A stretch of DNA of 64,000 bases, from positions 124,001-188,000 of the forward strand of contig NZ_CP166961.1 in NCBI RefSeq assembly GCF_041410465.1. Reading direction: 5' to 3'. Both the position numbers and the translations under genes were made by a program. This document shows, one piece after another, positions 63,665 to 64,000 of this stretch. How positions within the stretch are numbered: position 1 is the first letter of the stretch; every line of letters starts with the position of its first letter. The notes under the pieces are model-generated. The model saw only the letters and a program-made list of their open reading frames with translations, was not told the DNA's origin and did not search any database. The DNA is from Thalassotalea sp. 273M-4 (GTDB lineage: Bacteria; Pseudomonadota; Gammaproteobacteria; Enterobacterales; Alteromonadaceae).

Positions 63665-64000
63665 ATGTCAATACAAATATTACCAGCTCGGTTGGCAAAC
63701 CAAATTGCCGCTGGCGAAGTGGTAGAACGGCCCGCATCTGTTGTTAAGGAGTTGGTTGAAAACAGCATCGATGCTGGCGCAACAAGTATTACCATTGAAA
63801 TTGATAAAGGTGGTGCTAAGCGGATTAAAGTGACGGATGACGGTTGTGGTATTGCCAAAGATCAACTGACATTGGCTTTAAGTCGGCACGCTACGAGTAA
63901 AATTAAAAGCTTAGATGACCTAGAGGCGATCCAAAGTCTTGGCTTTCGCGGTGAGGCGCTCGCCTCGATTAGTTCGGTTGCCCGATTAACTCTCACCTCG
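63665..64000 (+). CDS. mutL: DNA mismatch repair protein MutL (3' truncated by window)
   Basis: The first 112 residues are present. The GHKL ATPase motifs are [28 protein letters not shown] (motif I), TDDGCGI (motif II), RHATSKI and [10 protein letters not shown] (motif III). MutL couples MutS recognition of mismatches to MutH or a nuclease and to UvrD. It sits at the end of the nnr-tsaE-amiB-mutL run, matching E. coli. The rest lies beyond the window. Confidence 0.97.
   Translation, partial: MSIQILPARLANQIAAGEVVERPASVVKELVENSIDAGATSITIEIDKGGAKRIKVTDDGCGIAKDQLTLALSRHATSKIKSLDDLEAIQSLGFRGEALASISSVARLTLTS

Overview
The window is chromosomal DNA from an AT-rich marine-type gammaproteobacterium. 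I place it in the Alteromonadales, probably near Colwelliaceae (Thalassotalea or Colwellia-like). This rests on gene order: envC-gpmI / yibN-grxC-secB-gpsA-trmL, tex-greB / ompR-envZ, pckA, hslO-hslR, gspC-N, psd-rsgA / orn, and queG / nnrD-tsaE-amiB-mutL. These are the enterobacterial-type core neighbourhoods, joined in an Alteromonadales-like way. The genus is inference. I saw no tRNA, rRNA, CRISPR array, integrase or intact insertion sequence.

Positions 1-19731 are an accessory exopolysaccharide and exosortase (PEP-CTERM) locus. A truncated beta-helix protein and a membrane GT2 glycosyltransferase face right. Converging on them is a tightly overlapping leftward operon: a PrsT-type TPR lipoprotein, an exosortase with a fused C-terminal domain, a FemAB/CelD-like acyltransferase, two GT4 glycosyltransferases, a tiny 36-codon reading frame, a deacetylase-like membrane protein and a NodB-type polysaccharide deacetylase. 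Divergent from it is one PEP-CTERM sorting substrate, preceded by a sigma-54 type -24/-12 promoter and two direct repeats placed like activator sites. Next come two tandem PrsT paralogues of identical length (918 aa) and a secreted trypsin-like serine protease that starts 2 nt after the second one. The likely theme is regulated synthesis of an extracellular polysaccharide together with sorting of a surface protein.

Positions 19762-32449 hold envC-gpmI, a rhodanese-glutaredoxin-SecB-GpsA operon, trmL, a cation efflux pump, a lysophospholipase-like lipoprotein, a Cpx-type envelope stress module (cpxA-cpxR diverging from a CpxP/Spy-like gene, with TTTAC repeats between them), an FMN reductase and a glycerate kinase.

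Positions 32472-41963 hold tex, greB, ompR-envZ, a small membrane protein, pckA, a roughly 740-bp region without a convincing gene (two strong inverted repeats and a possible decayed reading frame), and the heat-shock pair hslO-hslR.

Positions 42136-53643 are a complete type II secretion operon, gspC through gspN, closed by an intrinsic terminator. Positions 53757-64000 hold a glycerophosphodiester phosphodiesterase, psd, rsgA, orn, an unusual two-pass membrane protein with an Hpt-like tail that appears to lack the phospho-acceptor histidine, queG, nnrD-tsaE-amiB and the start of mutL, which runs off the window.
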